NCBI GenBank assembly: GCA_013396995.1
Contig: VWZP01010286.1
Span: 1 to 64,000 of the forward strand
Source: Dicaeum eximium
Lineage: Eukaryota > Chordata > Aves > Passeriformes > Dicaeidae
Length of the DNA stretch: 64,000 nt
Direction of reading: 5' to 3'
Notes under the pieces: model-generated
What the model saw: the letters and a program-made list of their open reading frames with translations, nothing else
Told to the model about the DNA's origin: nothing
Databases searched by the model: none
Translations under genes and position numbers: made by a program
Part shown: in pieces, positions 1-13,700 of the stretch
Layout of the letters: every line of letters begins with the position of its first letter
Numbering within the stretch: the stretch's first letter is position 1

Positions 1-3000
1 GTGGCAGCTGCGGGCTGATGTGGGCTGATGAACTCATAAAAGAGTTTAGCGGTCCAGGTCCCCTCCCCATAGCAGGGCTCAGCACTGGGGCCACTCGCCT
101 GGGCAGAAATGTCACCGAAGTGGCTACATGTGAAGGGCTTCTGTAGCGTGTGGGCTTGGGGACCAGTGCCACCCCCATTGATACTTCTCAGCTGTGTGGG
201 AGCTGCTCCAGTTCCTCACCAACGCTGTCTGCTAGACAGGTATTGGATGTGGATGGCCATGGGAAAATGTGCAGTGCCCTGCCCAGTGTCCACTGTGCAC
301 ACCCAGGCATTTGCTCACCCCTTCCCAAGGTGCCTGGCTGGCTCTGTGAGACGTGAGTGATGGCAGAGGAGCAGGAATGGCTCACAGCCCCTGCAAGGCA
401 GGCTGGGGAAGGCAGCTGTGGCAGGATAGGCCCTGGCCCAGCAGCACATTGTCGCAGCCCCGTGTAACGCCCTCCCGGTTCCCAGTGGCGTAAAGCAGCA
501 GCATCTTCCTGGTGCATTAGCATCCCACGGCAGCTGCTCTGGGATCGGAAGGGAAGGGATCGGGGCGGGAGGGCAACAGCCTGTGGCAGCTCAACTCCGG
601 GCAATGACCACGGCAGCAGCGGCGCTCCTCGTGCTCCCTGCCTCCTCCCATGAGCGGCCTCTGGCTCCGGGGAGCCAAGGGACACATCCCACACGCATCG
701 GCGTACGGGGGTGAGCACGAGTGTGTGACGTTCTTCCCTGGCAGTGGTGGGAGGGAAAGCTCCCATTCAGAGCCTCGTCTCCAGCTGCTCGGCATGCAGC
801 AGGGATGGGGCAGGGGGGCGAGGGATGCCGCAGACGTTTGCGATTATGCTGGCTCCTGAGAGCCCCTGGGTGCCTCCAAAGCGCTGCACGGCCCAGGGAT
901 GGCCCAGCCCCACCCCCAGCCCTGCATCCAAGCCCATCCTCACCCTGAGTTCTCCATGAGCAGGTGAAGCAAGCCAGGAATGACATGCCAGGCGTAAAAC
1001 ATGGTGTGAGCTGCCGCTTCACTAGCTGGCAGGGAGGAGGAGGAGGAGAGTTTGGTGTTGAGCACTGCACAGTCTGTACCCTGAGAGTCGAGGCCTGCCT
1101 GTGATGGTGGGAGGTGGAAGGGGATACTTTAGATTGGAGACCAGCTGGGGTAGTTGAGAGGATATTAAACCGCAAGAGCTGGGAAACACAGCTTAGAGCA
1201 GAAACATTGCATAAGCCCAAACTCTTCTCACAGCGGCCAGACTGAGCCAGTCAGTGTTAATGAACTGGAAAAAGAGAAATTTCAACTGCAGCACTTCTAG
1301 GAGTCTCTGTGCCTAGTCCAGGGAGAATGGTCTTAATTGCAAAGTCCTTTAGGCTGGCTGTTGTGATGGCAGTGCCAGAAATTCCTGATTACAGCCTGCT
1401 CACACAGACGTTGGGGAATGCAGAAGGTGACCTGATGTTGACAACAACAGCATCTGAGTGTCATTACAGCCATGCAGCAAACGTGCTTGCGATCCACAGA
1501 GAAGTGTGACATTCCAAAATCTGGCTATACAACATTTTGAAGACAAACTGCAGAATTTTTGTGTTCTGCACAGAAGTTCATTGCCTTAGCAAGCAGTCTT
1601 TGCAACCTGCCTGAGCCAGAGCTCTAACCGTGCCAGAGAGAGGGGCAAAGTTAGAGCTTGCAAACACCTTGATTGTGTCAGCCAGATGAGCTCTTGAATT
1701 GTTTGAATGTCAGTAACATTGAACAAGTTTGGTAGTCAAATTAAATTAATTAGATATTTAGTAAATAATTACATTTTTTCTGTTGGCCGTATTCTACCCT
1801 TCGACTTCTCCCCATACAGAAGACACCAGAGAGCTTAGGCACCAACTCTGCCAGTTCCCAGTTGCTTCCTACAGATCCATACAAGTGCTGCCAACTCACC
1901 AACACTTAAAGGACAAAGGCATTCACTCAGGTAAAGTTTTACACTGCCCTGAGCTGAAGGTGATTTTTAGTCCAAACAGTGCAGTACTCGCAGGCACATT
2001 GCCTCAGGTTTGGCAGTAGGACAGCCACACTCCTACAAAAGCATTTTACAGTTATTAGAGCATTGCCTTTCAGCACATTTAATGATCTGAGAGGATGCAG
2101 TATGCCAAGGCAGGTAAACTCCTCTGGGACTTGGACTGTGTGCTGCTGGCTGTAGGCTCTAGAGACACAGAAAGGAAGAGCTCATCCTGCAACTTCTGCA
2201 GATCATGAGCAAAGCATTGGTTTGAAAGTGAAAGGTTTCTGGGAGAGGGAATGCAGCAGTGGGTAGTGTGGGCAGGCAGCCTGCTGCTAATCAGAAGCTC
2301 CTTTATTTCACAGTGGGAGCAGGACTTGAAAAACGCAAGTAGCCCATATGCACCTCCGTCTGCCCAAAGCCTTCCCCTCTCTGAGAAGGATGGTACAGGC
2401 TGTACTGAGCTGCAACTTGATAAATATCAGCCAATTCTCTCTCTCCCTAGAGGGGCAACTGCCTTCTGCACCATCCAAGGGCTGAGGAAAAGCAGCTGAA
2501 GTAATTCTGTTCTTGGAACTACAGCAGAGCCAGGGCAGTGCAGGCACCCCCACAGGTGAACCATTCTTTAGCACAAAGTAGCCTCAGAACTGCTTCAAAG
2601 ACTTCTCTGGGCAGGCACAGTAAAGCCTTTTATTTTAATTAACCATCTTTCCTTGGGGATACCAGAGTCCCATGGTCTAGCTTTTGATTTTGCAAATGCA
2701 AAAGGAGGTGTTGCAGTGATACCCATATATAAGGCAGATGTGCTGCCAACCTCCTAAATTCCTTTTTTCCACGCATGTACATGAGCTGTCCTCAAATCTA
2801 TGTGGTGAGACATGCACATTTTATATTCCAATAGTGCCTTGCACCCCCCCAGGCTTTTGTTGCAGCCTCACCAAAAATACATATTCACATGACTCTGGAA
2901 TAAAACAGGAAAGTCTCATCTGCCTGAGTAGTTGCCTGGTGAATTTACATTCTTCTTTCCTTAAGAGCTCTATTTTCTGTGTTTGTTTGGATTATGGTAA

Positions 3001-3409
3001 CATTTTCTGTTTAAAATTCTTGTCCCTTTCTTGATCCAGGTTACTTTAAATAGAAGAGGAAAGGAAATTACCAGAGGAACCAGCAAAGCTCATCTCACTT
3101 CTCAGAACTGATTCTCTGACATTTTTTACTATCTGTGTCCCCCTGCAAAAACCTGCTTTTCATCTGCACCATTCCAACCTCCTGCAATAGAGGAAGTCCC
3201 TGAAGCTTTTTGAGCCCTTTTAAAAAATTCCACCTCTGCAGCCAGACACCGAGCTTTGTTTCTGGTAAGGTTTTCAATTTCTCTCACCCCTTTGTCTGGG
3301 TTTTATATGCCACCCTCTTCCTCTTGGGTGGGCAAAAAGGGGACGGGTGCTGCTGCTGTGCTGACTCCTGACTGGGTCACCCAGTGCTGCTGGGCTGTCT
3401 GGGCTAGGC
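1..3409. other. Gene-poor sequence upstream of RGS4
   Basis: No exon, RNA gene or known repeat could be recognised. Reading frames of 60-210 codons on both strands in the first 1.2 kb have no recognisable protein family, no conserved domain and no convincing splice context, and they overlap each other. Distal RGS4 regulatory elements could lie here, but the sequence alone does not identify any. Confidence 0.5.
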
Positions 3410-3416
3410 TATAAAA
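3410..3416 (+). promoter_or_regulatory. RGS4: TATA box of RGS4
   Basis: A canonical TATAAAA lies 129 bases before the RGS4 start codon. An E-box (CAGCTG) follows about 20 bases downstream, and transcription would be expected to begin near 3440. The placement gives a short 5' leader of about 100 bases, as expected for a compact R4-family RGS gene. This was read directly from sequence; the start site itself is inferred. Confidence 0.7.
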
Positions 3417-3544
3417 CAGAGCCAAGGCAGCACAGCTGCCTCACACACCGAACTGAATCCTGCAGTCGGCACAGGACCCGTGTGCAGCCTCTGCTGCCTC
3501 CTGCCTTGTTTTTCCTGCAATACTGATCCGACCTCGAGAGCAAG

Positions 3545-6500
3545 ATGTGCAAGGGACTTGCTGCACTGCCAGCCACTTGCTTAAAAAGGTACTGTTTATT
3601 TCTGAGCATCTGGTAATGGTCTTGTTAGCTTGGGACACGCTGATGCATTGCACTTTGTGTCCGAGGCAGGAGGATGGATTTGGCTCTGATTATTTTGCAA
3701 GATTAGATATAAATGATTGCTTAGAGGCTTTTGTGGGTTTTTTTTCAGCTAGAAGCAGAATTGCGGAAAGGTTTTGTACAGAGCTGTGGGAACTCTAAAG
3801 CCTTTCTTCCCATCATCCCTATCAAAACCAGCAGCTTTTAGCATTGTGATATTTTGATATTCTTGTCAGCTGCTTCTGCTGCAGTCTTTGCACTCCTTTT
3901 CTCCTTTGGCTCCTCTCTGGTAAATTTTCTTGATTCTTTTGAGGGGGAAGCAAGGCAGACAGGATAAAAATTAAGGATTATCCTCTGAAATACATTTTAA
4001 ATGCAGAAATGCAGCCTGACAGGACCAGAGACCCGTGTGCCAGCAGGCAGGGATGCGGGGCACGGTGGATGTGGATGTGGCACCAGCTGGTGCAGGATCA
4101 GCCTGAGTTCCCTGGATAATGGTGAGGGACCAGGTTAGGCTGTACCCCAGTGCACAGCACTGTGGGGCTGTGTGGGGCTCATCACACCCCTGCTGTGTGG
4201 TGCCAATCAGAATGGGCTGAACTGCAGCCCTACAGGACCTGGCTGCACCTCGGTGTGTGGGATCAGCTGAGCAGAGCCTGCACAACCCCAAATGTGCCCT
4301 TGGCAGCATGGCCTCCCCCACAGCTCAGCATGAGAGGTCTCTAGGCTGGCATGAACCCTCCTGGAGGGATGTTACTCCCTTTCAGGTGCTCTGAGGCCTG
4401 GAGATGCCCAGAAGGGAGGCATAATGCTCCCTTCTCATCCAGCCCATCCAAACTCATGTGGGTCTCTGATGGTGCAGTGCTGCCTTTCTGCCCACCTATG
4501 CCTTCAGCAGCGCTCCTGAGGTTGCTTCCAAGCAGCTGTGCAGTGTTGGGAAAATGCAAGCAGAGACTCAGCTGGCTCCCATCTGGAGGATAAAGCTTCC
4601 TGCTCATGGCTGGATTTGAGAACAAGTGCTGAAAATGCAAGGAAAAAGTGTTGACACTTCCAATTTGCAGGAACATTTGATGAAGATTAAAAAAAATTGA
4701 AAAAATGCAAGGAAAAATAGTTCACATCTTTTAAACACCTCTGACCAGGATTCCCAGCAAAATCCCTCTCTCCCAGAAAGCTGTGAGACTGGCTGCAAGC
4801 AGCAGTGTCTTGTTTTCTCCTGCTGTCACCCTCCTGCAGACCTGAGCAGACTCCTTCTCCTAGGCAAGGAACACAACAGTGCCAAGCAGCCCAAGGCTGG
4901 CAGCCCAGAGTCCCTACGTGTGCCTGGGCAGAGCCTGGGTGTTGGTGTTTGCCACAGGCACCCTGCCCAAAGGCAGCTGTGAGCTCCCTTTGCTCTCCCT
5001 CAGTGCTGGAACTGTTAAGGAAACATTCCTGAGGCAAGCAGTGAGATCAGGTTAGACCAGGATGCCTGACAGGGTGCTGGAGCAGACAGCAGTGCTGGGG
5101 GGCTGAGCAGCTACCGGAGCTCAGCCCTGTGACACAGCCTCTTGCTCTTTTCCAGGCTCAGATCTGAGGAGAAGGAGACGAATTTCCTGCTTTACACTAT
5201 GAGTGCACCTTGGGGCAGGCCAGGGCTTGCGCCCCTGAGCAAGCAGGAATGGTTTACCCACCCCTCATTCTTAAACTGGAAGGAAACCCAGAGAGGTGCC
5301 AAGGCCAGTATCAGCTGCATATCTAGAAGGTGCTGTGAGGAAATGACTGTCCTGAACATGCTGGAGGGTAGAACAGAATTAAGGATGAATCTTCTGAGGA
5401 GCTTGCTGTGGAGCGAGGGAGTAGCATGCAGCCAGTGTGGGCTGGTTGTGGTGTAGCTCTTGGCTCATCCCCTGACCTCACCCCACAGTCTTGCTCCAAG
5501 CCACTGACTTCCTCCCTTCCCTCTGTGTCATGGGCTTGGTGGGGTGGCCTGACATGGCCCTGCTGTTCCTGTGGCTGGCTGATGAGGTGGGGAAATGGCA
5601 GGGGCTGCAGGAAGGGATTAGTAAGGGTGTAAGAACCACACACGGGCAGCTGGGCAAATCTGCTCAAGGCGAGGTGACACACAGAGCATGGTGATGCTTT
5701 TCTATCACAATATTTTTACTGTAAACAGTAAAAAAACAGCAGCTTCTCCCCCTTTCCCACCTGCTTCCAGGCTGATGACCTTCTTGGCAAGATGCTGTTG
5801 AACATGAAAAATTACTTCTTTGGCACTGTTGTATTTGTCTAGAACCAAAAATGTGCATTATGCGATGAGTGGAAAATCAGCACTGGAGTCCCTGTCAGTG
5901 AACAGCATTTGTGTCACTGAGTAATGCTGGAGGAGCCTGTGCAGTAAGGAGGCTGCAGAGGGAGTGCAAAGCATTGTCTTCATCTCCTCCATGATTTTTT
6001 TCTTTCAGTGCCAAAGACATGAAGCACCGTCTGGGCTTCTTGCTGCAGAAGTCAGATTCCTGTGACTACAGCTCTTCCCAGGGCAAGAAGGAGAAGATAT
6101 CTTCAAGCCAGAGGTAAGAGCAGGTGCTGTCACCTAGTTAATCCCAGACTGGCTGCAGCATGTTGTTTACTCCTTCACCGAGCTGGACTCCATTAGTGTT
6201 TCTGCTTCTGCTTCCCAGTTCTTCCTGAACCCTGTGCTTGGATCTAGTGTGGTAATAGCCCTCAGGTGTTGATAGTCCTGTCAGCTGACTATCAACACCT
6301 GAGGACTTCAATTTCCAGGAAGAATGCTGAACTAGAGGTCCCTTCTGCCACCACTTCCGTGATTCAATATGAATGGGCATAGGGGAGGGTACAGGGTACA
6401 CTGTCCTGCACTGGGGAATGACTCCATTCCAGACCCAGTGCGACTTGACACATTGCAGAATCAGCATCCCTGCCTCTTTGGGCTGGATTTGTGCAATGGT

Positions 6501-9157
6501 CCACACAGCTGCACAGAGGTGTAGGCACACAAAACAGCCAGCAGCCTGTCAGGGCATCACTGCTCTCCCCAAGCTGCAAGGAGACAGTGTTCTCTCCAAA
6601 GAGAGCTCCAAAAGCCAAGGTTTGCTACTGGAACAGATGAGCCCTAGGTGTTTTAGTATGGTAGAGGGAATGAATGCAGGATGTGTTTCTAGTTCCCACA
6701 CTCCTCTCTTCCACATAGCTACTGTTCCCCTGACATGTTAAAGGAATCAGCCCTTTGGAGTTCACTGATATGACCAGTAAGAGTGATTCTAAGTCTGTGC
6801 TCCAGCAAGAGATGCAGCCAGGCGCAAAATAAATATGAATTCCACAGCAATTTTCCCAGGAAAATTAATTTCTAGCCCATGGCTAGTGATGAGGATTGCA
6901 AACCAAAATTTCTGTAGGTTAGATCTGGGAGCCCTGGGGGTATCTGTAAAACAAGCTGATATTTCATTCTCAGTCTCTCATGTATGCTCTTAGAACAATC
7001 AGGGGAAAAGATTTTTCTAGTGGTGTTGAGAAACAAACCAAATTTCTCCTTTCTGTACTCTCTTTAACTCAGCCCTGTGTTTCTCCCTTTCTCTCTTCTT
7101 AGGCTTAGCCAAGAGGAAGTCAGAAAATGGGCAGACTCTTTGGAAAATTTGATCCATCATGACAGTAAGTGAAGAGGGCTCTTACGCTGCCTGCAGAGCA
7201 TGTGTGCTGAGAGCAGTTCTGGGAGGGGACACGAGACATTGTCTTACTGTCTCTTAGGGGCACGCAGGAGCTCCTTTGGCCACGCAGACCTCTGGTGGGG
7301 GTGGGGATGGGGCCTCTTGCTCAGATCCAAGGCAAGGGTCAATCCCAATGCATAGTGAGTGTGGTTTTGGCCTACTATTGAGCTGTTTCTTTTGTGAAAG
7401 CAACTGGTTTAGCCCTTGTGAAAGAGGAGGGCAAGACTGGGACACACAGTTAGTAGTGGGTTAAACAAGAACCAAAAAGTGGAGATATTATTTGCAGCTA
7501 AGCCCATGGGAGACTTTGTCTTCCCATCAGTTGTGGGCTACACTGATGTCCTTGAGGTTTCCTTCACATTGTTCCCATGGTCTCAGACTCTGTGGAGAGT
7601 GCTGGCTGTCTTCACAAGGCCTCCTGGGAACACTCAAGTTGCTTATGTTCCCCTGGCAGGGACACTGAAGGTCACAGTGGGGGAAGAGGCAGCTGGAGCC
7701 CCACGTGTGCCATCCCCATGGGGCCTGTCTGCATTCCAGCCTCCCCGGCATGCACAAACTGTCCCTACTGCCAGCCCCAGGGAGCTCCTCATTCAGCTCC
7801 AGGATGGAGAGCCCACAATCACTTTTTGCTGGGATCCAGGGATGCGACTGTCCAGGGACCAATACTCTTGCCTGACCTGGTTTTTCTCTGAACGATCCAT
7901 AGGAGGACTGGCTGCTTTCCGCGCTTTTCTCAAATCTGAGTACAGTGAGGAAAACATTGAGTTCTGGGTCAGTTGTGAGGAGTACAAGAAAACCAAGTCA
8001 CCAGCCAAGCTCAGCCTCAAGGCCAGGAAGATCTATGATGAGTTCATCTCAGTGCAGGCCACAAAAGAGGTATGTGCACTGAACATTCCTTGGGTAAAGG
8101 CACCACCCTAAATTCTGAACCAGCAGCACAGCCAAACAGAGGTCAATAGTTTCACAAGAGATGAAGGCTTCTGCTTCTCTGCTAGTTAGCAAGGACATGG
8201 TGGGTTTTTTATTGATTTTATGTTAAACTTGGATAGAAAGAAAGTGTTTAGTTACAACCACGTGGCCATTCCATGTGCACACTTGTCACAATAGAGTGTG
8301 ACACAAATCACAGAGACACAGCAAACTTCAGCCTGGGAAAAGGCGAAGAAGATGAAACTTTATTTTGATTCACGTATGATATACAGTTTTGAGAATGGCC
8401 GTGGATTGGAGAAAGAGGTCACCATCTCTCCAACCACACTGGTCAATGAAAAGGTCTATCAAACCTTTCTCCTCCCAGGAGAATGAATGAAAAACAAAAG
8501 GACAGTTAGAAAAACATCTGCGTGTTTACAGAAAAACCTCGTGAGAAACTTTATCAGAAAAATTAAAACATCAGAAGGCTAAAACTCAGGGTGACACACA
8601 CTCAAATAGGAGGAGCCCAAGAGGACTTATGCTTCCCAATGTTTCAACTGCTCCCATGCAGTTTGAGTTTCCTGTCCGGCTGCATCCCAGAGGGATGTGT
8701 GTCAGTCTCCCCTGACAGCTCTTCTGGTAGCAGGGATGCATTGGTATCCAGCTGCACAGATTCTCCTGAAGCTAGCTACAGGCTATCAAACAGCCATTTC
8801 GGACAACTGCTCAGCAAGCACATATGGTAGAGAGATACTTGGATTTTCCCTTTCCTATGCCCCTTCTGGGGCAGGTTCTACTTACACTGTCCCTTTGGCC
8901 CACAGGTGAACTTGGATTCATGCACACGGGAGAAGACGAGCCACAATATGCTGGAGCCTACACTGTCCTGCTTTGATGAGGCTCAGAGAAAAATATTCAC
9001 CCTCATGGAAAAGGATTCTTACCGTCGCTTCCTTAAGTCCTCTTACTATCTGGACTTGGTCAGCCCACCCGGTGCTGGCTGTAGGCCTGAAAACTGCAAA
9101 AGAAACCACACTCACAGCTTAGACTGCAACTCCAATATCATCTCTCAGTGCGCCTGA
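3545..9157 (+). CDS. RGS4: Regulator of G-protein signalling 4 (five coding exons)
   Basis: GTPase-activating protein that shortens signalling by Gαi/o and Gαq at the plasma membrane. Coding exons are 3545-3588, 6009-6113, 7103-7164, 7903-8069 and 8906-9157, all with AG/GT borders and matching phases. They give 209 aa (human about 205). The N-terminus MCKGLA has the Cys-2 used by the Arg/N-degron pathway. Exons 1-2 encode the amphipathic membrane-binding helix. The RGS box runs from about residue 60 to 178 and keeps the Gα-contact residues E87, N88 and N128 and the DSYRRF motif. The C-terminal tail ends in QCA like human RGS4. The start is fixed by the family-conserved MCKGL. A TATA box lies upstream and a poly(A) signal follows at 10727. 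RGS5 faces it on the other strand. The exon lengths 44, 62 and 167 are identical to those of RGS5, which marks the two as duplicates. The family call is certain; RGS4 rather than RGS16 or RGS8 rests on the closer match throughout. Confidence 0.95.
6260..6304. repeat. Perfect 18-bp hairpin in RGS4 intron 2
   Basis: Arms 6260-6277 and 6287-6304 are perfect reverse complements separated by 9 bases. Seen directly in sequence. No surrounding repeat family was recognised. It lies in an intron, so it would fold in the pre-mRNA. Confidence 0.85.
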
Positions 9158-10732
9158 ACCTGCAGCAAGGCAGGGGCGAGCCAGGCTCTTGCAGAATATC
9201 CGGCAGCAAAAGCATTCATTGGCATGAAGCAAGAGAGCTGTCTCCAGTAGCTGTCTAATGTCCCAGTTGTATCCCATGTCATGCAGCAGCCAGCATTTGT
9301 AACCCAATCCAGGCTCAGTGTGTGTAGCAAACCCTCCTCTGACGGGTCGGTGTAGGAGCGCTGGGATCTGTGTCTGGCAGGAGCTGGGGGCAGTCGCTGC
9401 GTCTGCCAGGGCTCTGCTGAGCCCTGTGAGCCCAGCAGGTTGCTGGGGAGCTCGTGTCAGCCCTGGCTCTGCCCATGGAGGGACCAGACTGGCGAGGTCA
9501 CCACGTGACACCAGCGAGGTGCAGGGCAGAGAGGAAACTGAAGGAAGTGCTGGGGACCGTGATCTCCCCTTTCTAATCTGCAAAGGTTTAGGTGAAAAGG
9601 GCTGGCTCTGGTTCTTAGCTGTTCATAGCTCCCAAATGTCCAGGTGAGTTTGCTCAGAGCTCAGGCTGTGCTGCATTGCAGTATCAGGCACAGAAGAGCT
9701 CCTACTCTTTCTTGAAGGGAGATCAAAACTTTTCGGACAGCCTCCCTCAGTCATCACAGCCACAGTCGCAGGGAAGCTCAGTCTCCTTCAGTCATCACCG
9801 GAAACTCTTTCCTCTGGCCGCTGCTCCCCCTGTAGCATCCCGTTTATGCTGGCCAAGGATCTTCCCTAAGGCTGTGCAGAGCTGTCACTTAGGGGGAGGC
9901 TCATTATTTCCTGTGTTATCAATTGTGACCTTCATGCTCCCAGGTTAAATAGTCCAACAGAGCAGAACAGAAGCATGTTCCTTCTCTCCCAGAGAGGTGT
10001 ATATTCCTCACTCTGGGAGTGCCATTTGGATTCACGTTTGCCTGTCCTGGCTTGTAGGGAGCAGTTTGTGAGAGAATAGGACCACTGTATCTGAGGAGGA
10101 AAGGCCCTGCTTGGGAGTACTTGAAAATGTTGGAGTTTTTAAAGGTGTTATTTATGTATTTCAGTAGTAGCATGGCTCACTTTTCCTGAAGATTGTAGGA
10201 GGAATATGTCTATCTCATTACTGCTCTGGGGCTTTGCCAGAAGGCAGCTTACTTTTTAATTGCTGTGGTGAGACACAGCCTTTACTGTGGGCTTTGGCAC
10301 TGACCTGCAGTGAGAAGCACAGGAGGCAGCTGCAGGATTGCTGCCATGGGCTGCAGCACCAGGTCGCTCACGGTCCCCTAGCCTTGGTCTCTCCTTCATT
10401 AGATATTGCTGCTCTGGCCACTGTGTATCCTGCGCTCTGCATCCCATCCAGACAGCAGCTCTCACACCGGGGTTTTGGCATGGCAGGAGGAGGCTGTGGC
10501 TCTCTAGGCCCATAGAGAAACTTCTTTTTTATCATGTGTTTTATTTTTTGTTTATTCAGTGTACTAACACCTATCACCCTGCATGTTCAGCTAAGAGATG
10601 GAGAGGCTTGCTAAAGTGCTGAATGTAGCCAAGCATGTGGCTATGTTTTATTTTCCCCTGGTACTATGAACTCTTGGTAACTATTGCAAACACTATCAAT
10701 ATTTAAATAATGACGAATGCAGTCTAAATAAA
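9158..10732 (+). other. RGS4: RGS4 3' untranslated region
   Basis: The stretch from the RGS4 stop codon to the first good poly(A) signal contains no other gene. A 3' UTR of about 1.6 kb is compatible with the long 3' UTR of mammalian RGS4. The part from about 10640 to 10730 is AT-rich, as expected near a cleavage site. The extent is inferred from the poly(A) signal, not from transcript data. Confidence 0.55.
10727..10732 (+). terminator. RGS4: Poly(A) signal of RGS4
   Basis: An AATAAA hexamer about 1.57 kb after the RGS4 stop codon, in AT-rich context and followed by T-rich sequence. It is the first canonical signal noticed on this strand after the stop. Confidence 0.6.
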
Positions 10733-13700
10733 AATGTTTGTTTTAGTCCCTTCTAAAATGCCATTATGTGAACAAAAGAAAATGCACCGAGATCCAATTC
10801 ATTGAACAAGGTTGCTCTAAAAAGTTATGTTACAAGTGGCTTCACTCAGAGATTGTTTTAAGTCACAGAAAGATGAAACAGCTGATGAATCAACAACAAT
10901 TATAACCTTCAGACACCTTCAGCACCATGAACCTGGGGGATATGGGGTTTTTATGGGTCTGTGCTTTGCCTGACCATCAGCTCAGCATGGGGATTAGCTG
11001 TCCTCACCAAGGGTCTAGGGTGAGTGTGAGGCCCCCCTTGACAGCTTTGGAGTGGGGAACATCAAGGAGCCCTTCCATGATGCAGATGCTTTGCAGCCCT
11101 GAGCAGACAGAACACATTTTATCTCAAGCTGAGCCTGTCCCTGGGCCATGCCCTGTGGGTGCAGAGAGCAGGGCTGGCCTTTTCTCAGCCCCAGCCGCTG
11201 GGGCACCCCAGCTTTTGCTACTGGAGCCTGAGCTGACTTTGGGAGCCAAAGCCTGCGGCAGCCTGTGGCTGGGGGTGCCTGTGTTGCACCAGCCTTGGGG
11301 TGTTTCTTCTGGATCAGCTCCCTGGGGTGATTCCCTTTCCAGTTGACTGAGAAACCACTGCATCATTGCAGCAGAAGCTCCCAGAGGCTTTTGGTCTTGC
11401 CAGGGCTTTTGGGCACAAGTTTTGAGAGTGCTCTGTAGTGGATAAGAAAATGCTGCACCTTCAGTACAGAGACAAAATGAACAGTCCATTGAGACAGTAG
11501 CAGAAATACATGTTTATGTGTGGATTACTGAGTGATACATGAATATGGGTTAACACAACTCCTCGGTGCACACCAGCACCTCACATCTTCCCCACATGAA
11601 TATCTCCGGTGGAAATCCCTTGGAGAACTCCAGACTGAAAACCTGCAGCTCACAGATGTGACAAAATGATGCGCCCTCCTGCCTTTGCTCTAGCCCTTGG
11701 CCACAGCATGCAGCCAGCCTTCAGGGAGTGACCAAGGACTGAGGGGAGCCTGGATGAGCTCTGGGACACCCTCAGCCACTGGGCTTTGGCAGTGCCCAAG
11801 TCTGGGACTGGGCAGTCCTGGCAGAGCCCAGCCTCAGCATGCAGGGCAAGACCTGGGTGGTTCACCCTGTGATTGATGAGGCGAGGCTCCAGGTTACTGA
11901 AGTCACCAAAAAACACACATCAAACCATCCTCTGGTGTTCCTCTGGGGGATGCAGCTGCAGGGAGCCCATTTCCATGTGCCCATGGTGGGGAGTGGGCAC
12001 CAGGGTGGTGTGCAGGCAGTGCCTGGTGCCCCATTCCCCTCACTGCAGCGTGGGGTTGCCTTGCCCCACAGCAGAGATAGAGGTCCCTCAGGAGGCACAA
12101 GACCTGCCTCCTGCACCAGCCCAGGTGCCAGGATGGCACACAGAGGCCACTGGCACGGGGTGATCCTGGAGAATGCACCTTTGTGTTCGCTCAGCTGGAT
12201 GGCCAAGTTTCCCTCAAGAGGGTCTGGGACCATGCAAAACCCACGCACACTCCTCTCTGTGATGGACCCCAAGCACCAGATCTAGAAATTCTGCTTTTTG
12301 GCTCTCTGACTCTCAGGGAGTCAAGATGCTCCTGTTACAAGTATATATGTGTGTGTACATGCATCTATGAATACAGGAATACAGATGTACATGTTGTGTT
12401 TATATACTGCTATATATGCCAAATTTCATGAGAGCTAGAGTGATAAAATACATGAAGTATCTCTTACCTGAAACATGATGGTTGGTATCAGCCCAATAGC
12501 AAATACTTCTGGGCCAGTGGAAAGATGGGCCATGGGGTTGGTATAGGTGTTGCCTTTAAAGGTGTTTACCTTTCTGGGCAAGCCTGCTCAAGTAATTAGC
12601 CAAATGGCCGGTTTACACAAACACAACTTCCCTAGAGCTCCAAATGCGTCAGTGGCCACATTTTCTGGCCACCCAGTAGATCACGGGCAGCCCCCAAAGT
12701 AGACTTACAGATTTTAGCAGAAATTGAGCCAGAAAGGGGTTGCCAACAGAGCTTTTGCATCTCTCCTGAATCCAGCCTGCACCTTTCTTTTCAGCACATA
12801 CATACCCAGGCACCTTCTCCCTGCCTCATGTGTCACTGCTGCAGCAGTGACATCTCAGGGTTTGATGGTGCGTAGCAAGAGCCTCCAGCAGCAGCATACT
12901 GACCTTATGGCATTGCTGGTGGCAGCATTTAACTGTGAAACATGTGAGGGAATCTGGAAATAGCTGCCAAAGGATTAAGCAGAAATTAAAGATCCAGGTC
13001 TTTCTGCTGGGAAGCCTGTTCGGTTTTGCATTTCTGAATCACACTGTAAATGAGGAGCTTGAACATGCTGAACCCACTTGTATTGACACCAGTTGATGGA
13101 GACGTTGGGAGGGTGCAGGGAGCATGTGCAGGCAGAGGTGGGGGTAGCACCCTGCAGCAGAGGGACTGGCCAAGTCCCCCATCCCACACCCAGCCCTTCT
13201 TCTGCCTCCCCCTTGTTGCCCACCTGAACAATGGACACTGCTGGGGCATCCCATGGCCTTTTGATGGGACCCTCCTGCTGCTCATGGGCTCCCTTGGGCT
13301 CTTTAGGGTCAGCTAAGCCACCCTCTGCGTTCACCGCAGGGGAATGCCTGTAAGCATCACCCCTGCTGCTCTAGCACTGACTTTCCCAGGCCTTTTGCTC
13401 CAGAAAAAAAAAGAGTCAGATTTGTGACTGCCTCCATCCTTCTCCTGCCTCGCCACTCCTGCCTGAAAAACACAGCCCATTTCCTGCAGCTCGGGATGTA
13501 TTTTTCTTCATCGCCATAGTGACAATGTATAAATATTTGGGGCTGGTGGGGTTTTGATCAGATTTTGAAAGTCTTGAAGAGGCTGGAAAATCTCTTGTTT
13601 ATGTTGCTGCATTTTGCATGGAGTCCCATGACTCACGGTGAGGCTGAGCAGCCCGGGATGCCTGTGGGCAGCAGGGCCACAGATGCTTTGCTGGCAACTG

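Noticed and set aside
188..1220. Overlapping 192- and 209-codon minus-strand frames at the window start
   Set aside because: No domain or splice context, and the frames overlap in a GC-rich stretch.
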